Positions 59,830 to 64,000 of a stretch of DNA of 64,000 nt are shown piece after piece. The position numbers and the translations under genes are program-made. Source of the DNA: Cristatella mucedo. Lineage: Eukaryota; Bryozoa; Phylactolaemata; Cristatellidae. The first letter of the stretch is position 1. Every line of letters begins with the position of its first letter. The notes under the pieces were generated by a model. That model was given only the letters and a program-made list of their open reading frames with translations. It was not told the DNA's origin and searched no databases. The stretch covers positions 434,001 to 498,000 of the forward strand of contig WPIO01000090.1 in NCBI GenBank assembly GCA_009760855.2, given 5' to 3'.

Positions 59830-61500
59830 TTGCTTGGGAAATGCAGTTTAGAAATCACAGGGCCTTTGAAATTGTCTGAATATAATGTGATTAATGCTTT
59901 CATGTTCATTGACCTGGTTCGGATGATTGCCTCGCTAACTGATAAAGTATAGAAGAAACTCACGGTTTGCAGCGTCTAATATGTTCATTTTCCAGGTATG
60001 CAGTGGAAGATATTTCCTAAATTTAACCGAAAAAATCGAAAATGTGTCAAAAATCAGGCTTTAATGTCAATCTAGTATGTTCGTGTCTGCAAACCACTAC
60101 CATTGCTATTTAACATTTCTATTTAAATGCTAGAAAAACTAGCAAAGTTAGAGATTAATTTCTTCCTTAAAAGCTTAAGTATATTAGGCGGACCTAACAA
60201 CTTTTTAGAAAGTGACCTCCTTGCTTGCCCTCTCTGAAAGTTCCCTATGCCTTCCTTAATACTGCCAGCTAAAACTAAAGGTTGTAAGGCATTTATGTTT
60301 GTAAAACAACGATCAATATTCATGCTTGTCTAAAGCTCTCTCTGACTAAAGCGATCATCGAAATGGATCCTGTGATTTCCTTAAGGATATTCTTAGCCTC
60401 CAACTAAGGAGGAATGGTTTAAAGGGGTGGGAGTTATGCCAGCCCACCATGGAGTCATCTCCCACTCAGTCCATTTATTTATATTTCTTAATTTCTTATG
60501 AAACGATGGCCGTGCAAATTGCCGCAAACAGCAATTGCAACATTATCAATATTTTGACATAGCGTTCTATATTTTGATATAGCCCAACTGTCGCAATAAC
60601 CTTGACGATATGCAAACGTCAAGGCCGCGTTTCGGCTGCCATGATATGCCAAATTGGCTATTCTACAATGTCAAAAGATCCAAATTCATTGACTATACAA
60701 ATATGCAAAACATTTCAAAAGATGCAGGATACTTGGTTCCGATACCTGACTTTAAAAAAGGAAAAACTTGATACGCCAACTTTATTGAAATTGTAACCAA
60801 GCTCTAGGACGCTTAAGACCTGTAGCTACAATTTCAGTTGGATGATGCTACTATGAACCTGTCAAATTGGGGAGGCAGATGAGCTCAACCTATATTCTAA
60901 CTTTCAAGTCGATTGTTAGGGCTTTTTCTAAGCGGTAAGAGTTGATGTGGAACAGCTGAGACACACTCAAAGATGACAACTGAAGCTGCAAACGCATGTA
61001 GGTCATGACGCAAACTACAATGTCCTTGGCTTATCGTCATAAATTTGGAGCACATAGCAAGGAGCGTATATTTCAAATTTCCCGTTGATCAGATTAGTAT
61101 AATCCTACCTGTGACATTCTCAGAGCATGTAAGTGAGATGATGAAAATGGCTTAGCATGAAAAACACATCCGATATTGCATAACAATAAGTCTATCCACT
61201 ATTGTCAATATGTATGCGAAACGGCTGAGATGATATGTAAATAAATATCTTAGGAATACGTCAACCTTAAAAGACCTTACAGCATCAACAAAAAATATCC
61301 ACAATAGCTTGCTCGCATGCAGCAGAAGTCACACCGGGCCCAACAATGACAACCAAGCGTCCAACTTTCGTTCATCAATACCAATCTCTACAAACGAAAA
61401 AATGAGAACTTGAAATCAATACATATTCCCTTGAATAGAATTGTATCAAAATTTTCACACTGATTCTCAGTGAATGACGCGCTAGTAACGTTACCAGATG
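59830..61500. other. Copy-2-specific intronic DNA, no feature recognised
   Basis: No supportable gene or repeat. Short open frames near 60123 and 60602 are unrecognised. Confidence 0.35.
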
Positions 61501-61528
61501 AGCTCAAAGTGGTACTGTGGCCCATACG

Positions 61529-61705
61529 GTGAGCCGCGATGGCCCACTAAGTAAGGCCGTTGCTTTTACGACCTTGGACCTGAGGTCGTGGGTTTCATTC
61601 CTCCTGTGGGCGGTATCCTTTATCGCCACAGCAAGCGGTGGTGATAGCCGTAAAGGCTCTTCTGTGACTATACAAAAGAGGCTGTTTAATCAGCTAAGGT
61701 CTATT
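61529..61705 (+). mobile_element. SINE family 2, plus
   Basis: GTGAGCCGCGATGGCCCACT, box B GAGGTCGTGGGTTTCATTCC, GGTATCCTTTATCGCCACAG and AAAGAGGCTGTTTAATCAGC, with a T-rich tail. Confidence 0.84.
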
Positions 61706-61719
61706 TTAATTTATTTAGT

Positions 61720-62680
61720 TGATTCTAACGGCCGATGGACAATGGACGTCTTTGCAACGTCCGCTGCAGGAACCGGATCCGTCGTCTCAGGTTCAGTAGG
61801 TGCTGTGGTAATAAACTCCTAGTTACCGTGGCCAGGGCGGCAGTAATATACTTACAAAGTATCCCTAACGATAGTCTAGTTAAGAAACCCTATTAACTTC
61901 CGGTTTGTTAACCAATTTAAACATACTGATGTAAAAGTACTTCTGTAAAGGAATGAGGAGTAAGGACCTTAGATAATGCTAGCCGGAGGATGCAATGAGC
62001 TGCTGGGCAGGACTAGGACTACCCCTTAGTTTTCCGCTTTCTAATCGTGTTATAACTAGCATTCAGGCGAATGACCTCGAGGGAGCGTGTGCTTATTTTG
62101 AAAATTAAGCGTTTTTAATGTCTTAAGTTATCTTCAGCTAGCCAATTTAGGTCTAACTAGCTTATATTTACATAGTTCACCAGAAAAGCACTGTCTGAAT
62201 TCTGCTGCATGTCTCAAAAAATTATTTGTTTAGCTCGACGTTGTACTTTCACAATCTATTGGCCTAAAATTTTTTTTACTTACCATGCTGTGGTCATCTG
62301 TCAGCAACGAAAATTTAAGATTTAATTTATAATATGCATGGTTTCTCACGAGGCAAATTTGGAAAAGTTGAGGTTTTAGCTAATTTATTTGGCCATTCCT
62401 CTAGAGAATCAAGAACTGTTTACCCTAGTATACTCAGGTGTAAAGTACTCACATTCTAAAGAAATTATACCATCTTTTCCATACAACCTGAAATTCTTTG
62501 GCTGTCTGCCCTGATTAGCAAACTTAGGATAGCCAGAAGTCAAAACTGTTAATGCATCTTCTAATATTCTGATAGTTATAAATTCACGTAAATCGGCAAT
62601 TGTTTAATGAGTATTTTTTATCCTGTCTGTGATTACAATGCCCTATTTAACTTAAGTAGGGCAGTCTTCTACATTTTTTG
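61720..62680. other. Copy-2-specific intronic DNA
   Basis: A short GC-richer patch (61730-61840) is followed by AT-rich sequence. Nothing recognised. Confidence 0.3.
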
Positions 62681-63837
62681 TTGAAGATTTGTGAAACAAT
62701 GACTGGTAAGCTGTTTGGCAAATATTTAGAAAAAAGGAGTTGCTATTAATTTTACAGTAGGATTCAAGACATCCAAGTAGCTAACACCTCGGTCTTCAAT
62801 GTAAATGATGGGGTGACACTGAGCAACGATGAAAACGTGTCGCTGCCGTAGTTCTGCTGTTTTACAGTCAGTAAAAGGCACTGTTGATCACGTTGTTATC
62901 CTCTAAAAGTTAAACTCCTGACTGTGTTGTTGGATGAGTCGCCGATGAAGTTTAAATAGCAATCGCTGGACAATTCTAGGCTACTCCTTACGGGGCTCAA
63001 TCATATCTACAAATCCTTTCCCTAAAGCCTTCCATAACTTTCAGTTGCAAGCAGTCAGCTTTTTCAGTTTGACTGCACGTCTTCGTACGTTATTTTGTGT
63101 GCACATGATCATCCATGCCAGCTACACTAATTTTAGCCAGCTTTATTTCTCGTGTAAGCCTTCGGCAATCTCCTGCGACGACTGAAAACCAAAATGCCTT
63201 TTGGAATAATGTTCGATATTTAGTGTCAGCAAATTTCCGTAACCTAAGCCCTAAAAATCCAGGCTGCCACTTCTAGCACACCTTCCATTTATAATGACTG
63301 AGAAACCTTGATCTTAGAATATGTGGTACTGCCTTCACTCCCCTAAGTAAGCTCTAGATTTGAGTGTCGTCTTTTCAAACTGGCTACACTTTATAAGTTT
63401 AACCAGGATGGCAACCGTATCAGCTAGCCGGCATGTCTAATCAATAAAAAATTAGACAAGGTCTTTAATGGTACCTTACAAAAGATTGTAATAATTCCTA
63501 TAAATAGTCAAGGCTCGGATAAATTTATTTAATTTCGGCTGGGTTATTAATCTGCATGCCTCAGCAACTGGCGATACATTTATTCACCAGATCAACCGAG
63601 AACTCACAGAATTACTGAAGTTTTCCGATTTCATAGGCGAGCTGAATTGGGTTCCATTGATTATCGGATATTAACTAAATTAAAAAATAACCCTAACTGT
63701 CAGCCATGGCTCGGATTTTTATACCTACCGTACCAGCTGGACATGTTATAGCCTGCCCATGACCTCAGTCCTATATGGACACAATCTTCTCTGTTTATTT
63801 GCCATAATAATGTTATGAATGCTGGAGGCAACATAGT

Positions 63838-63998
63838 TTGGTCCGATGGTTACGTAAAGAAAGTGAACGTTTAAGGTGCTTGCCCTGACCAAGGTTGGGC
63901 TGAGGTCGTGAGCTCGAGCACCGAGCACATGTGAAGCGCATGAATAGCCATCATTTTTTCTCCTGGACGCTAAACAAACAATTTTATTTTTTCCACAA
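63838..63998 (+). mobile_element. SINE family 1 inside duplicon copy 2
   Basis: Same insertion as 16583-16742, inherited through the duplication and nearly identical, including the 20-bp extra segment in the head. Confidence 0.8.
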
Positions 63999-64000
63999 TC

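Larger units (their letters stand above)
54390..64000 (+). repeat. Segmental duplication, copy 2 (second kinase gene start)
   Basis: Homologous to 13410-16750 in the same orientation. Matching parts are 54390-55600, 56670-57310 and 62683-64000. Extra DNA is present at 55600-56670, 57310-62683 and 63055-63175. The match continues to the window edge, so the true end is unknown. Confidence 0.92.

Overview
The window is a repeat-rich animal nuclear locus. The evidence is spliced protein-coding exons with canonical GT/AG introns of consistent phase, hundreds of retrotransposon-derived kilobases, tRNA-derived SINEs and microsatellites. There are no bacterial operons, ribosome binding sites or compact ORFs. 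The species cannot be fixed from the sequence alone. The large introns packed with L2/CR1-like LINEs and a LINE-tailed SINE would suit an invertebrate such as a lophotrochozoan or flatworm, but that is inference.

The main gene is a nine-exon MAP-kinase-like serine/threonine protein kinase on the + strand, 15317 to 52831. Its exons are 15317-15414, 22749-22878, 34312-34367, 36743-36944, 37027-37219, 37383-37558, 39906-39984, 41092-41204 and 52721-52831. All eight splice junctions keep frame and the coding sequence closes at exactly 386 codons including the stop (385 residues). Kinase landmarks run in order: glycine loop, VALK lysine, alpha-C glutamate, HRD, DFD in place of DFG, APE, DMW and the C-lobe arginine. 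The TxY activation motif of MAPKs reads TDK, and HRDLKPSN reads HRDLSSDN.

The promoter, exon 1 and first part of intron 1 of this gene (about 13410-16750) are repeated in direct orientation at about 54390 to the window end. That second copy carries its own in-frame exon 1 (57104-57192) with a conserved splice donor. A second paralogous kinase gene therefore appears to begin there and run off the window.

Layout. 1-13400: upstream flank with an L2-like element at the edge, two opposed copies of an LTR-like repeat, one young and several old L2 elements, SINEs, and a small GC-richer island at 5.8-6.4 kb with an X-box-like palindrome and possible exons of an unrecognised gene. 13400-53000: the kinase gene. 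Its introns hold L2 copies of all ages, two SINE families, a 500-bp GA tract, a duplicated intronic repeat either side of exon 7, and at 27151-28861 a complete small LTR element. That element has a Gag-like ORF but no pol, and sits inside an L2 with a 5-bp target duplication. 53000-64000: the second duplicon, with its own later L2 and SINE changes.

The repeats form a system. SINE family 1 has a tRNA-like head and a 3' end matching the L2 3' end, which suggests it was mobilised by the L2 machinery. Two L2 copies (1803-3357 and 42577-43175) are almost identical over their shared 600 bp, so that L2 lineage was active recently.
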